A stretch of DNA of 64,000 nt. Source: Gracilaria vermiculophylla (Eukaryota > Rhodophyta > Florideophyceae > Gracilariales > Gracilariaceae). Shown piece by piece: positions 54,483 to 63,890 of the stretch (position 1 is the stretch's first letter; each line of letters begins with the position of its first letter). Location of the stretch: NCBI GenBank assembly GCA_019155205.2, contig JAHNZQ020003147.1:2112275-2176274 (forward strand). The letters run 5' to 3'. Position numbers and translations under genes: made by a program. Under the pieces are notes generated by a model. It was not told where the DNA came from. It did no database searches and worked only from the letters and a program-made list of their open reading frames with translations.

Positions 54483-56735
54483 ATGCCGACGAGAAGTCTT
54501 CTGCCCTTTTCCGCGTTTGTCCTTTCTGTTCCATTCCCCCCACGCCGCCGTCGCCGCCCAGCGAAAAGCACACACCGCACCCCAGTCTGTACCCTCTCTG
54601 CGCAAGATCCTCAGACCAATGCCTCGTTTTCCACGCCCGCACAACGCGCCGCAGCTGCAGCCGCGTTTGACGAATCCCAAAGTGCGTCCACACTTCCTAA
54701 TCGTGCAGAGCAAGACTCGTCGCGTGTCTTTCCTCTCGCCGCTATCGTTGGCCAGGACTTCGTAAAATTGGCTCTTCTCTTAGCCGCCGTCAATTCGCGT
54801 ATCTCTGGGATCGGTATCAGTGGAAGGCGCGGAACAGCTAAATCGGTCATGGCACGCGCCATCCACGCTTTGCTGCCTCCCATTGAGGTAGTTACCGGTA
54901 GCTATTTCAACGAGGAACCAACACCTCTACCAGACACACTGGAAACAGGTGCTGATGCCTCAGATCTGAATCGAACTGTCATACCTGCTCCATTCGTTCA
55001 GGTTCCGCTAAACGCCACTGAAGACCGCTTGATTGGCTCAGTTGATGTAGAGCAATCTGTCAAGAAGGGGGAGACCGTGTTTCAACCAGGGTTGTTAGCA
55101 AGCGCTCATCGCGGAGTGCTTTACATTGATGAGCTCAACCTGCTCGATGACGGCTTAGCGAATATCCTCCTCGAGGTCATATCAAGCGGGATCGTGCGCA
55201 TCGAACGGGAAGGCCTGTCTGTGACTCATCCGTGTCGCCCACTCGTCATTGCGACGTACAACCCAGAGGAGGGCCTTATACGCCCTCACATGCTCGATCG
55301 CCTGGCAATCAACCTTTCTGTGGACGCTGTCCCGCTTTCAATGGATCAAAGAGTTACCGCAGTCGAATCCGCAACGTCTTTCAGCAATGACCCCATGAAG
55401 TTTGTCGAGCGCGTGTTTGATGAAACCGATCAAATGTCGACCAATATCTTGCTGGCCAGAGAGTACTTGGAGGACGTGACAATAAGCCATGAACAAATAA
55501 ACTACCTTGTGACAGAGGCTGTACGAGCGGCGTGTCAAGGCCATCGAGCTGAATTGTTTGCGGTAGAGGTTGCGAAAGCGGCTGCCGCTTTGGATGGAAG
55601 AGATAAAGTTTCCGCTGATGACCTCAAGACGGCAGTGCGACTTACCATTCTCCCGCGCTCACTAGTTTTGAATGACAGTCAAATGGAGCAAGAAATGGAT
55701 GCCCCACCACCTCCTCCGCCCCCCCCACCCCAAAACAAAGACGAGGAGATTGATGACGACCTTCAAGAGGACCAAGACGAAACTCAAGATCAACAACAAG
55801 AAGAACAGGTAGAAGAAGCCCCTGAGCTTCCAGAAGAGTTCATGTTTGATCCAGAAGGAGTGGTCATGGATCCTGAACTTCTTGAATTCAGCAAGTCGCA
55901 AAAACAAGGGAAAGCGGGGGGAAGAGGTCTTGTGTTTTCCCAAGACCGTGGGCGATACATCAAGGCTATGCTACCGCGTGGAGGAACTCAACGTCTTGCT
56001 ATTGATGCGACATTACGGGCTTCTGCTCCTTTCCAAAAATCGAGACGCGCCAGAGCAAGAACTGGAAGTATGCGCAAGGTGTTTGTTGAAGAGCCTGATA
56101 TGCGCATAAAGCGACTTGCAAGAAAAGCTGGTGCTCTCGTTATCTTTTTGGTGGATGCTAGTGGGTCGATGGCTTTGAATAGAATGAATGCTGCAAAGGG
56201 TGCCGCCATTAGATTACTGACCGAGGCATATCAAACTAGGGACAAAGTGTCTCTAATTCCTTTTCAGGGGAATCGTGCCGATGTTGTATTGCCTCCAACA
56301 AAAAGTGTTACTATGGCAAAGAAACGGTTGGAAACAATGCCGTGTGGTGGGGGCTCGCCATTAGCTCATGGAATAATGCAAGCAGTTCGAGTGGGAGTCA
56401 ACGCCCAGAAGAGCGGAGACATCGGAAAAGTTATCATTGTTTGCATTTCTGACGGTCGAGCCAATGTTCCATTGGCGATCAGCGAAGGGGAAGAAATGGA
56501 AGAAAAAATGAGCAAAGCTGATCTCAAGCAGGAAACATTGAACATTGCGAAGCAAATTGCCGCTATTCCAGGAATCGAACTTTTGTGTATTGATACAGAG
56601 AACAAGTTTGTGAGCACAGGGGTCGCGAAAGAAATCGCCAAAAATGCGGGTGGCTCTTATCATTCTTTGCCTAAAGCCACCGATGCGGCGGTGGCAGGTG
56701 TGGCCAGTTCGGCTATTGAAGCAATGAAGGGGTAG
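54483..56735 (+). CDS. chlD: Magnesium chelatase subunit D
   Basis: 750 residues, single exon. A transit-like Pro/Arg-rich leader (about 1-50) precedes an AAA+ domain with a Walker A-type loop [11 protein letters not shown] (111-121), [10 protein letters not shown] (Walker B) and T-Y-N-P-E-E-G. The usual ChlD hinge follows, polyproline (about 406-416) then Asp/Glu/Gln-rich (to about 460). The C-terminal von Willebrand A domain has the MIDAS site D-A-S-G-S-M (558-563). With ChlI and ChlH it inserts Mg into protoporphyrin IX, the first step specific to chlorophyll. In red algae ChlI is usually plastid-encoded and ChlD nuclear, which fits this genome. Confidence 0.97.
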   Translation: MPTRSLLPFSAFVLSVPFPPRRRRRPAKSTHRTPVCTLSAQDPQTNASFSTPAQRAAAAAAFDESQSASTLPNRAEQDSSRVFPLAAIVGQDFVKLALLLAAVNSRISGIGISGRRGTAKSVMARAIHALLPPIEVVTGSYFNEEPTPLPDTLETGADASDLNRTVIPAPFVQVPLNATEDRLIGSVDVEQSVKKGETVFQPGLLASAHRGVLYIDELNLLDDGLANILLEVISSGIVRIEREGLSVTHPCRPLVIATYNPEEGLIRPHMLDRLAINLSVDAVPLSMDQRVTAVESATSFSNDPMKFVERVFDETDQMSTNILLAREYLEDVTISHEQINYLVTEAVRAACQGHRAELFAVEVAKAAAALDGRDKVSADDLKTAVRLTILPRSLVLNDSQMEQEMDAPPPPPPPPPQNKDEEIDDDLQEDQDETQDQQQEEQVEEAPELPEEFMFDPEGVVMDPELLEFSKSQKQGKAGGRGLVFSQDRGRYIKAMLPRGGTQRLAIDATLRASAPFQKSRRARARTGSMRKVFVEEPDMRIKRLARKAGALVIFLVDASGSMALNRMNAAKGAAIRLLTEAYQTRDKVSLIPFQGNRADVVLPPTKSVTMAKKRLETMPCGGGSPLAHGIMQAVRVGVNAQKSGDIGKVIIVCISDGRANVPLAISEGEEMEEKMSKADLKQETLNIAKQIAAIPGIELLCIDTENKFVSTGVAKEIAKNAGGSYHSLPKATDAAVAGVASSAIEAMKG

Positions 56736-57728
56736 GAACCCTTTCCTGAGTTCTCCTCTTCATATAACAGAACTGGCTGCACTCCCTAACATAACTACGG
56801 CTCCTTCGGCAACAACAGTGGCACCTTTCATCGAGATGTTTTCATGGCTTGAGTTTTAGATTTGTACCCGGAAGTAGTGTTTGGGATACCAGACTTCGTA
56901 GGCCCATCTTTTCCGGCATTGCCCATGTATTTCATTAGCAGTGATACCTTTGCAATTGTGCTGAACTTCGGTCTGCTTCACAGCATTCAGTCAGCAAGAA
57001 GTTACTGTTTTTATGACAATCTTCTATGCAGGGTACTTCCTAACTGTCGGTAGAATGCAATATTTCCTGCAGGTACGATTGGATGTAACGGCTATCATGG
57101 GCGTTAAAGGTATCATCGCAAGTTGTCCAGCCGGGCCCCAGTAATCAAGATGTATTGGTGGGTCACATTTTTGAAATCTCTGGTCTTCCAATTCCTCTCG
57201 TAGAGCAAAGAACGAAGTGGAGAGTTTCAGATTCTTTCTGACACCTAGATTCAAACTTCTCCGGGATTTCAGAAAACTCGGCGCTCATGAAAATCATTTG
57301 GAGTGTTAAAAACTTGAACGTTCATTTTTTGACGATATGCTTTGGGCCATGCTTCTGTAACTAGCTTTGATATGTATTTCTCTGTGGTGTAGAAGATCAG
57401 AGTGGTTCTGGCCCTTTGCGGTGTCCACATAAGGTAAGTAGGACTGTAGTTCTGTGAGCGGGACACGTCGATACACAGTACCGAGAACGGTGATTTCACC
57501 TATTTTATCATACTCCCGGGAAATTGAAGCCCCGTGTCCTGTGCATCTTCGGTACTCTTCGCATATTAAAACAAAGCCCTGTTTTTTGTGTGAAGTAAAT
57601 TAGTGAAACGTACCTATCGTTCAAACTGTTCGCGTCCCTTCAAAAACAGGAAAAGGTCGTAGAACCATTGGAGAATTTCATTCCAAGAGGCTCCAATCTT
57701 TCTTCCTGCAGTCGATCAGGATTTGAGT
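56736..57728. other. Intergenic stretch without a confident gene
   Basis: About 1 kb. The minus strand has coding-like fragments at 57499-57269 and about 57,300-57,150 in different frames, which could be exons of an unrecognised gene or decay. The plus strand has nothing convincing. A 3' region of chlD is included. Confidence 0.3.
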
Positions 57729-58106
57729 ATGCTCAATATGACGAGCCAAGATTCTCCTGCCATCAATCCATTGAACGATAATTTAATCCAAACACATCAA
57801 CTTTCGGAAGATGTTGCGAGACCCCTCCCAAAAAGGGTCGTTTCGTTCTCTCCAATAATTTCGACACCCATCGACGATTTTCACGAAGAGGAAACTAAGG
57901 AGATTGTTCAGAAGCGGGAAAAGGAGAGCGTTGAGGTTGATCCGTCACCTGCAGCACAAAAGGAGCAAGTACCCACTACTCCCGTTACACCATCAACACC
58001 CGATTCCTCTCAGAGAATTAGGAAGAAGCTTCCTCGAGCACCGACACCGCATCCTAAGGACTTCCCAAGGCTTCTATTAGAGGGAGAAAAACGTCAATCT
58101 CGATAA
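57729..58106 (+). CDS. Small disordered protein, unknown
   Basis: 125 residues from ATG 57729. The composition is Pro/Ser/Glu/Lys-rich with no hydrophobic core: a segment K-R-V-V-S-F-S-P-I-I, an acidic middle, and a P-T-T-P-V-T-P-S-T-P stretch before a basic C-terminal tail. No family is recognised. It converges with RlmH, leaving only nine bases between the stops. The good open frame and packed setting favour a real gene. The K-R-V-V-S-F-S-P segment recalls short docking motifs of phosphatase-1 partners (R/K-V-x-F), which is speculation. Confidence 0.5.
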   Translation: MLNMTSQDSPAINPLNDNLIQTHQLSEDVARPLPKRVVSFSPIISTPIDDFHEEETKEIVQKREKESVEVDPSPAAQKEQVPTTPVTPSTPDSSQRIRKKLPRAPTPHPKDFPRLLLEGEKRQSR

Positions 58107-58115
58107 CTATGCCCA

Positions 58116-58782
58116 TCATTTATGGTACTTGCTGTTCTTGCGAATTTCCGTCGCTCGGTACAGCTGCTCGTAGACGAAGAGGCGGACCTACATTTGGCGT
58201 CACATTTAGTGGGATCGTTAGGTTTGTGTAAAGTATTGGTCGGTTGTTTGCTTTGGCTTCTTGTTTCCTTACCATCTTGTGAGTGAAAGTCAGGGAACTC
58301 AAACTGACTTTTCTAATCCGGGGGTGCGCTATTGCCAAAAGTTCTGGAGGTAGCCCGTCTGCATCCCCTATGACAATGGAAAGCCGACTTCCTCCTTGTT
58401 CCAAAGCTGCAAACACAATTTCTGAAAAGTGTTTGCTGTTACGGGGCATATCACCATTTTCGTCCATAAGCATAACAGATTCACGAGGGCAAAGGTCATG
58501 TACTAGCTTTACAGCTGCTTCATGCTTTACTGCCTTTTCGTGAACAGTTATTACTCTAGACATTCTTTTGGCATACTCTGAAGCTAAGCAGTCATACATT
58601 GCATCCTTGCTGTTCTTCTTCCCAATTGTTATGATGTTAACTTTGAGCTTGGAGCGAATTGAAACACACGTTGTATGTCCATAGCACATAGGTTTTTGTC
58701 TTGCACAACTAATTCGGTTGCCTAGAAAGGATCCATGTATTCTTGGGAAATTGGCTAGAACGGGAGAACGTAAATGTAACAT
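58116..58782 (-). CDS. rlmH: RlmH-like rRNA methyltransferase, organellar, two exons
   Basis: Coding sequence complement(join(58116..58187, 58273..58782)), 193 residues. An organelle leader (about 1-45) precedes the SPOUT methyltransferase core K-V-N-I-I-T-I-G-K, with the knot motif I-V-I-G-D-A-D-G-L and L-S-S-L-T-F-T-H-K-M. Read straight on, the frame loses the family pattern. An 85-nt intron (GTAAGG at 58272 to TAG at 58188) restores V-R-L-F-V-Y-E-Q-L-Y-R-A-T-E-I and the terminal K-Y-H-K, the conserved RlmH end. The bacterial enzyme methylates N3 of pseudouridine 1915 in 23S rRNA using S-adenosylmethionine; here it would act in plastid or mitochondrion. Confidence 0.9.
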
Positions 58783-58861
58783 TTTGCTAGAGGATTTAGG
58801 TCAGCAGAAGGAAGCTGGGCCGCTCTTTACCGGCGGTCTAACTTTTACAATTAACTGATTT

Positions 58862-59188
58862 TCAGGCATATTGGAAAGACAGAGACCAACCGTGGGATGG
58901 GTCAAAAATCTGGTGTGCATCTTTCAATAAGTAGTCCCAAGGATTGCAGTCGCCGTGTAGAACATGCCCGCGCTGGTTGACTACGAAATTCAAAGCTACA
59001 GCTTGCCTCGCGGGACGCTCCATAGTGTTGAAAATGAGCGACGGTGACTTGGCAATTCGCAGTTCTGCTCCCCAGGAGCTGTGCTCGCATCTTACGTGTA
59101 GGTTCCCGAAATATTGACCTTGAATCATGGGCGTCCTCAACGATTGTCTAATAGACACTTGTCCACACGCCCGGAGCTCTAGCCCCAT
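58862..59188 (-). CDS. Unassigned small protein
   Basis: 108 residues from ATG 59188 to the stop at 58862. The frame is open further upstream (to about 59,290) but without an ATG. Composition is normal for a globular protein (R-C-E-H-S-S-W-G-A-E-L-R-I-A-K-S, then N-Q-R-G-H-V-L-H-G-D-C-N-P-W-D), with several Trp and Cys. I recognise no family. It may be the last exon of a longer gene, or an old fragment. Confidence 0.35.
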   Translation of the reverse strand: MGLELRACGQVSIRQSLRTPMIQGQYFGNLHVRCEHSSWGAELRIAKSPSLIFNTMERPARQAVALNFVVNQRGHVLHGDCNPWDYLLKDAHQIFDPSHGWSLSFQYA

Positions 59189-59540
59189 ATGATGCCAGTG
59201 TTTAGGAAATATTCTGGATAAAATTTTGTTAACTTCAAAAAATATCTTAATGGTGTCAATAATGCAAAAATTACAGCGAGAAATACTCAAAAGTGTTCAT
59301 TAATTACAAAAACGAGAATACTTTAAACACAAGTGTGAAGGCCTTCTGTAGTTGATTGAACAAGAATCATTGGTAATATATTGAAAGAAGCATCTTATTT
59401 GTTCTAGCTACATGAAACAGAAGAAGAGTTTGATGAACTGAATATCTTGGTTGATGCCGATCAAGAAGAAAGTGGATACCACCTAGTAAACAAGTGCTGA
59501 ATTACTCTTGTCATTTTTTGCAGTTCAAGAGCTCCGGCAA

Positions 59541-59589
59541 TATTGGCCTCATACTTTATGAGACCAATTTTGGCCTTATGTGAGGCCAA
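59541..59589. repeat. Imperfect inverted repeat upstream of HPRT
   Basis: TTGGCCTCATA and TATGTGAGGCCAA form the arms of an imperfect hairpin with an internal TATGAGACCAATTTTGG. Its layout and core (CTCATA...ATGAG...CCAATT...TATG..GAGG.CA) resemble the repeat at 30467-30519 by the piggyBac relic. Confidence 0.5.
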
Positions 59590-59693
59590 GTTTTCCGTTC
59601 CGGTGCAGCTTTCTACTGTGGAACTGGGTAGGCGCAAACCCGTGCTTCAGGACCTGAGTACCTGAGGTCTGGCTTTCATGCCTGTCAGACGGC

Positions 59694-60392
59694 ATGGGCC
59701 TTACAAAACTGACTATAAATTCGCCGCTATCAAGCGGCGAGAACCTGAGGGCATTTGACATCACTGTTCTTTTTCGAAAATCTTGCCCACCTGCTGCCCT
59801 CGAACATTTCCCCGATAGCTGCTGGGCGATTAGGATGGAAAGCGGAGGACCCGTGCCGCCGGAGTGGGTGGGTTCCATCTCGGAGGTTTTGATCGGATCA
59901 GCAGACATTGCAAAACGAGTCTCCCAACTCGGCAAAACACTATCCTCCAGGTATGAAGGATTGAATCCTCTCTTGATGGTGGTTCTTAAAGGTTCTTACA
60001 TGTTTGCCTCAGATTTATCTCGTTCTATGAGCATACCTCATGAACTAGAATTTATTCGTGCAAGCAGCTACAGCGGTACAGAGAGCAGCGGGAACGTTTG
60101 CATAAACGGCATGAAAGACACAGCACTCAAAGGCAGACACGTGATTATAATTGAAGACATTGTCGACACTGGACTTACTCTATGTCGCCTGTACGCGCAC
60201 TTTGAAGGAGCAGGTGCGGCTACGATAAGGACTTGTTCTTTCTTGAAAAAGGAGACGTTGCGACGGAAGGCAGACATTCCAGAAATTGATTTCGTGGCGT
60301 TCCACATCCCGGACAAGTTTGTAATTGGATATGGCCTGGATTACGAACAGCAATATCGCCATTTACCTTTTGTGGGCGTGTATAAACAGTAG
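59694..60392 (+). CDS. Hypoxanthine(-guanine) phosphoribosyltransferase
   Basis: Purine salvage enzyme that joins hypoxanthine or guanine to PRPP, giving IMP or GMP. The 232-residue frame has the type I PRTase core. It shows V-V-L-K-G-S-Y-M-F near the start, the flexible loop region with R-A-S-S-Y-S-G-T, the PRPP-binding loop I-I-I-E-D-I-V-D-T-G-L-T (about 151-162), and the closing F-V-I-G-Y-G-L-D-Y-E-Q-Q-Y-R-H-L-P-F-V-G-V. The core fits a start at ATG 59835 (185 residues, close to the usual family length). The longer start at 59694 adds 47 residues that may be a leader. Single exon. Confidence 0.94.
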   Translation: MGLTKLTINSPLSSGENLRAFDITVLFRKSCPPAALEHFPDSCWAIRMESGGPVPPEWVGSISEVLIGSADIAKRVSQLGKTLSSRYEGLNPLLMVVLKGSYMFASDLSRSMSIPHELEFIRASSYSGTESSGNVCINGMKDTALKGRHVIIIEDIVDTGLTLCRLYAHFEGAGAATIRTCSFLKKETLRRKADIPEIDFVAFHIPDKFVIGYGLDYEQQYRHLPFVGVYKQ

Positions 60393-60791
60393 AAACGCAC
60401 TTGGATGCAGAGAACTTCCGTTCTGGTGTGCTATTCAACGGCTTGTAATCGTAACAATCTGGAGGACCCAGAAAAAAAAGAAACCACAAACAGAAAATAG
60501 CCAAATAGCAGTGGTCTAAAACGGACGTTGTGAGTTTGCGAAAGCTACAAACGCTGAAATACCGAGGCAGTTCTCAAAAGGAAGACTTTGAAAAACAACA
60601 AAACAACACATTTGCTCTTGTACAGTTAAAAAAAGGCCGGTGACAGAGCAGGACACAGCTCTTGACGAAAGAGTCCGTATTGAACAACACATTCACGGAA
60701 GTCAACATTAAAAGGCGCGATTTTTGTTCTTTGAAGACAACCAGAAATGGTATATCAAAGGCCCAAACGAAAACAGAGAAGATGTAAAGTT
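60393..60791. other. Convergent intergenic region HPRT/Tic22
   Basis: No gene seen. It holds the 3' ends of both genes. A-rich stretches (about 60,470-60,500) may belong to the polyadenylation regions. Confidence 0.4.
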
Positions 60792-61793
60792 TCACTTGTT
60801 TTGTTGAGCACTGACAGGATTCTGGTGCATTCTTGCCTGACCAGTAGGGCCCGCCTGTTCCTTCGAAACATACTCAACAGAGGCTCGAGGCGCGAAAAAA
60901 CCCAACTTTTTCAACTCTGGTTGTTCATCGTTCTCCATCTGTTGGATGATGTACAACAAATTCCCTACCGCCACCGGAGCATTGTTCGGTAACTCCTTGT
61001 TTGTCTCCCTCAACTTTGCCCATGAGGCGTCCAAATCTTCCTTCGTCAGAAACAGGGGAACAATATTTTCATTACCCTTTCTCAGGGTGAGTCCTTTTGC
61101 CACAAACACCGGGACCCCTTGGACAGAAGACGACAGTCTCATTTTTCTTTGCAGACCCTCCGCAGCCTTGACCTGCTTCGAATCTGGGTAAAATCGAAAG
61201 ACCATGGTCATCTCTTCTCCACCAGAACCCCGAATACCAGAGGGTGTGGGTTTTGCTTTAACCATCTCATAAGCCTTATCCAAACCCATGATGTAGACGC
61301 GCGCATCCGACGCACCCGGATTTTTTTTCATGTCCTTCAACATATTCAAGGCGTCAAGATGAGAAAAGAATATGAGACCAATTTGGCTGCCGGAACCGTC
61401 CATCTTGGCAAGGTAGGGCTGACCTGATGCATTAGTGACAGCAAAGACTGGAACTTGAGACAGCTTTTCGGACACAGTTTTTTTGGAGAACTTGGCGGCG
61501 GCGAGAACAGGTTGAACGAGAGTTACGGTCGCAGGGGTGGGTGTTTCTGGAGATTGAACAGCTGATTGGAGGATGGGAGATACAATAGTTGCCAAGGCAG
61601 CAGCGGAGGTGGAAACTGCCAACGACCGCCATGGGAGGGAGTTGGGACTTGAATATTTCGGGGACGCAGAGTTTTGCGCAGAGGTGCTCATACGAGGAGA
61701 TTTTGAAACGGGAGTTACACGACGGGGGCTGATGAGGGTAAAGCGAGAGCGAGACGGTCCCGGGAGATGAGCTGGGGGGGACGTGAACGCCAT
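60792..61793 (-). CDS. Tic22-family plastid import protein
   Basis: 333 residues. A long Ser/Pro/Arg-rich leader with F near the start (M-A-F-T-S-P-P) and a hydrophobic stretch (about 55-85) suggest delivery into or across plastid membranes. The Tic22 domain follows: L-S-Q-V-P-V-F-A-V-T-N, G-L-I-F-F-S-H-L-D-A-L-N-M-L, V-Y-I-M-G-L-D-K-A-Y, G-V-P-V-F-V-A-K-G-L and V-P-L-F-L-T-K-E-D-L. Tic22 works in the intermembrane space as a chaperone-like link between the TOC and TIC complexes. ATG 61793 fits the leader; the frame is open upstream but is Pro-rich and unlike coding. Confidence 0.9.
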   Translation of the reverse strand: MAFTSPPAHLPGPSRSRFTLISPRRVTPVSKSPRMSTSAQNSASPKYSSPNSLPWRSLAVSTSAAALATIVSPILQSAVQSPETPTPATVTLVQPVLAAAKFSKKTVSEKLSQVPVFAVTNASGQPYLAKMDGSGSQIGLIFFSHLDALNMLKDMKKNPGASDARVYIMGLDKAYEMVKAKPTPSGIRGSGGEEMTMVFRFYPDSKQVKAAEGLQRKMRLSSSVQGVPVFVAKGLTLRKGNENIVPLFLTKEDLDASWAKLRETNKELPNNAPVAVGNLLYIIQQMENDEQPELKKLGFFAPRASVEYVSKEQAGPTGQARMHQNPVSAQQNK

Positions 61794-62534
61794 ATGGGGC
61801 GGTAGATGGCGATTAGAGAAACGCGATGAAGGCGGGGAGGCGAGGAAATGACAACTGAACGTGAGAGATGGGGGATCAGGGCGGATCGGGCGGGGAAAAG
61901 ATGCGGAGATTGCGAGTCTGACGAGGGTTGTGTGAGGAGCGCTGGGCGTTTGGATCTGCAACCGATCAGCGGCAGCGTCGGAGCGGGAGCGCAGGGCGCA
62001 GCTGTCGCCATGTCATTTCTCTCTGACACGTGGGCCGCCATGTTTAGATGGCCTCGGCTTCAGGCGTCTGCGTGCGTGTCTGCACGCGCGCGCGCTCCTG
62101 CCCGCGCACGTGCGCCACCTGCGGAGCGTCGACGCCACGCGCGCACACGGAAGACAGCAAACAGCTGAGAAGCGGCGTGGAGCGCCATGCCCGTCACGCG
62201 CGCGCGTGACACGTCGTCGCCTCCGCTCAAGCGCTCGCCTGGCCGCGCACGCGTCGCGCACACGTCGCGCCGATCTTAGCTCTCTCCACCACCCCAGCTC
62301 ACCGTTTGGCCTGCAAGCAACGCTCGCCACTCCCATCCCCTCGGACCCTTTTTGGGCTCTTCAGTCCGTCTGGTTACTTGACACAAGTGCTGTACCACTC
62401 GCTCTCTTTTTTCCATTCTACCTTTTTTCTTTATATATATATATGTATGTATCTATGTTTTTCCTCATACGCAAGTCTACATCCCCTACACGTAGCTTCC
62501 ATGTGAAATTATCCCAGCGTAATACACCATTCCA
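61794..62534. other. GC-rich divergent/upstream region with alternating CG tract
   Basis: Upstream of Tic22 the sequence becomes rich in CpG, with alternating purine-pyrimidine runs such as CACGCGCGCGCGC near 62,080-62,092 and CACGCGCGCGCGTGAC near 62,196-62,211. A TATATATATATGTATGTA microsatellite lies near 62,432-62,450. No gene is convincing, and the open frames here are composition artefacts. It includes the Tic22 promoter and the 3' region of the next gene. Confidence 0.5.
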
Positions 62535-63890
62535 TTAACAGCACTTCTTCTTACATACGCGGCAGCACTCAATGTATATCTTCACAACCGTTCCGCATTT
62601 ATCCGCAGTGCAAATCTGAATACAAGTGCCCGACGACTTGTCACAAACGCACTTGTCCGACGCCGACTTTGCTTCGGTCTTGTTGCCGCCACTGCCGTTT
62701 GCGCTGGCGCTCTTCGACGCGCTGATTGAAACCGACTTGGATATGCTCACTGATTTTGACCCGCTCCCAGACGCAGATATGCTCACGCTCTTCGACACAG
62801 ATATGCTTTTCGAAACGCCTTCCTCCGAAGCCGAAACCGACTTCGACACCGACACCGACTGCGAGCCACTCGCACTTGCGTGATCACCACTGCCCTCTGA
62901 TGCGTGCGACCGCGATGCCGATGCTGATACTGATGCCGATGCTGACACTGATGCCGATGCCGATAGCGATGCCGGTGCCGATTTCGGCCGCGAAGCACTG
63001 CCCGACTTTGTTTTGGATATTGCTGCTAATGCGGCCTGAGATGCAGACTTGGATGCCGACGCTGACCTGGATGCCGATGCAGACTTGGATGCCGACGCTG
63101 CCCTGGATGCCGATGCAGATTTGTATGCCGATGCAGACTTATATGCCGATGCAGTCATGGATACCGATGCAGTCTTGGATGCCGATGCAGTCTTGGGTGT
63201 CGATGCAGTCTTGGGTGTCGATGCCGTCTTGGGTGTCGATGCCGTCTTGGGTGTCGATGCAGTCTTGGGTGTCGATGCAGTCTTGGGTGTCGATGCAGTC
63301 TTGGGTGTCGATGCAGTCTTGGATGATAGTGCAGTCTTGGATGATAATGCAGTCTTAGACGCTGAAGCGGTCTTGGGCACGGATGCAGTCTTAGATGCGG
63401 CGGCGGACTTGGATGCGGCTGCCGATCTGGACGCCGATGCAGACCTGGATGCGGCTGCAGACTTGGATGCCGGAGCGGACTTGGATGCAGACGCAGACTT
63501 TGGCGCCGATGCGGACTTGGCGGCGGACGCGGCCGCAGACTTGGACGCTGGCACCGACGCAGACCTAGACGCGGCCGCGGACTTGGAAGCCGCTGCCGAT
63601 GCGGACTTGGATGCGGCGGTAGCGGACCGAGAGGCAGCCGTGGGCGATTTAGAGGCGGAACGGGCGGAGGCGGAGGGGGTGATTGCCGATGTGGACGCGG
63701 GGGGTGGGTCGGAGGCGGGAGCACTGCTAACGGAGAGCGAGGCGGAGATGGAGGACGACGACAGCTTGGACGCGGATTGCGCGGTGAGCGAGCGGTCACA
63801 ATGGCAGGAGCTCGACTTGGCGGTCGGTTGATCGGCGGTGAGCGGGGGGAGGTGGGCGCTAGTGAAATTGGTCTTGGAAAGCGCGCCCAT
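62535..63890 (-). CDS. Ser/Ala/Lys-repeat protein with Cys-rich C-terminus
   Basis: 451 residues from ATG 63890. The same frame stays open without a stop to the window edge, so the true start may lie beyond 64000. Residues about 60-395 are low-complexity repeats of S-K-S-A and K-T-A-S, with seven copies of K-T-A-S-T-P. The C-terminal ~40 residues hold ten Cys (C-x-C, C-x5-C, C-x3-C, C-x4-C, CC-x2-C-x3-CC). No membrane anchor is seen near the end. The layout suggests a structural, perhaps wall or extracellular, protein stabilised by disulphides, but no secretion signal is visible in this window. No family is recognised. Confidence 0.6.
   Translation of the reverse strand: MGALSKTNFTSAHLPPLTADQPTAKSSSCHCDRSLTAQSASKLSSSSISASLSVSSAPASDPPPASTSAITPSASARSASKSPTAASRSATAASKSASAAASKSAAASRSASVPASKSAAASAAKSASAPKSASASKSAPASKSAAASRSASASRSAAASKSAAASKTASVPKTASASKTALSSKTALSSKTASTPKTASTPKTASTPKTASTPKTASTPKTASTPKTASTPKTASASKTASVSMTASAYKSASAYKSASASRAASASKSASASRSASASKSASQAALAAISKTKSGSASRPKSAPASLSASASVSASASVSASASRSHASEGSGDHASASGSQSVSVSKSVSASEEGVSKSISVSKSVSISASGSGSKSVSISKSVSISASKSASANGSGGNKTEAKSASDKCVCDKSSGTCIQICTADKCGTVVKIYIECCRVCKKKCC
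63191..63316. repeat. 18-bp tandem repeat, seven copies
   Basis: TCTTGGGTGTCGATGC starts at 63191 and every 18 bases to 63299, seven times, with A/C variation at one position. It encodes the K-T-A-S-T-P hexapeptides of the Ser/Ala/Lys-repeat protein on the minus strand. Copy number is likely to vary between strains. Confidence 0.9.

Noticed and set aside
44566..58782. Bacterial contamination, suggested by bacterial-type hemE, TerC, RlmH and allophanate domain
   Set aside because: Genes with spliceosomal introns, transit-like leaders and clear eukaryotic genes (syntaxin-18, NDUFAF6, GPAT9-like) are interleaved, so this is nuclear DNA.
63191..63316. CRISPR-like array
   Set aside because: The 18-base units are directly adjacent with no spacers and encode a peptide repeat in a eukaryote.
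63155..63799. Minus-strand Pro/Arg/His-rich frame in the same repeat
   Set aside because: An out-of-frame reading of the repeat region with no non-repetitive part.
63049..63831. Plus-strand Asp/Ala-rich frame opposite the Ser/Ala/Lys-repeat gene
   Set aside because: It is the mirror of the 18-base repeat on the other strand. The minus-strand product has a varied Cys-rich end, whereas this one is pure repeat.
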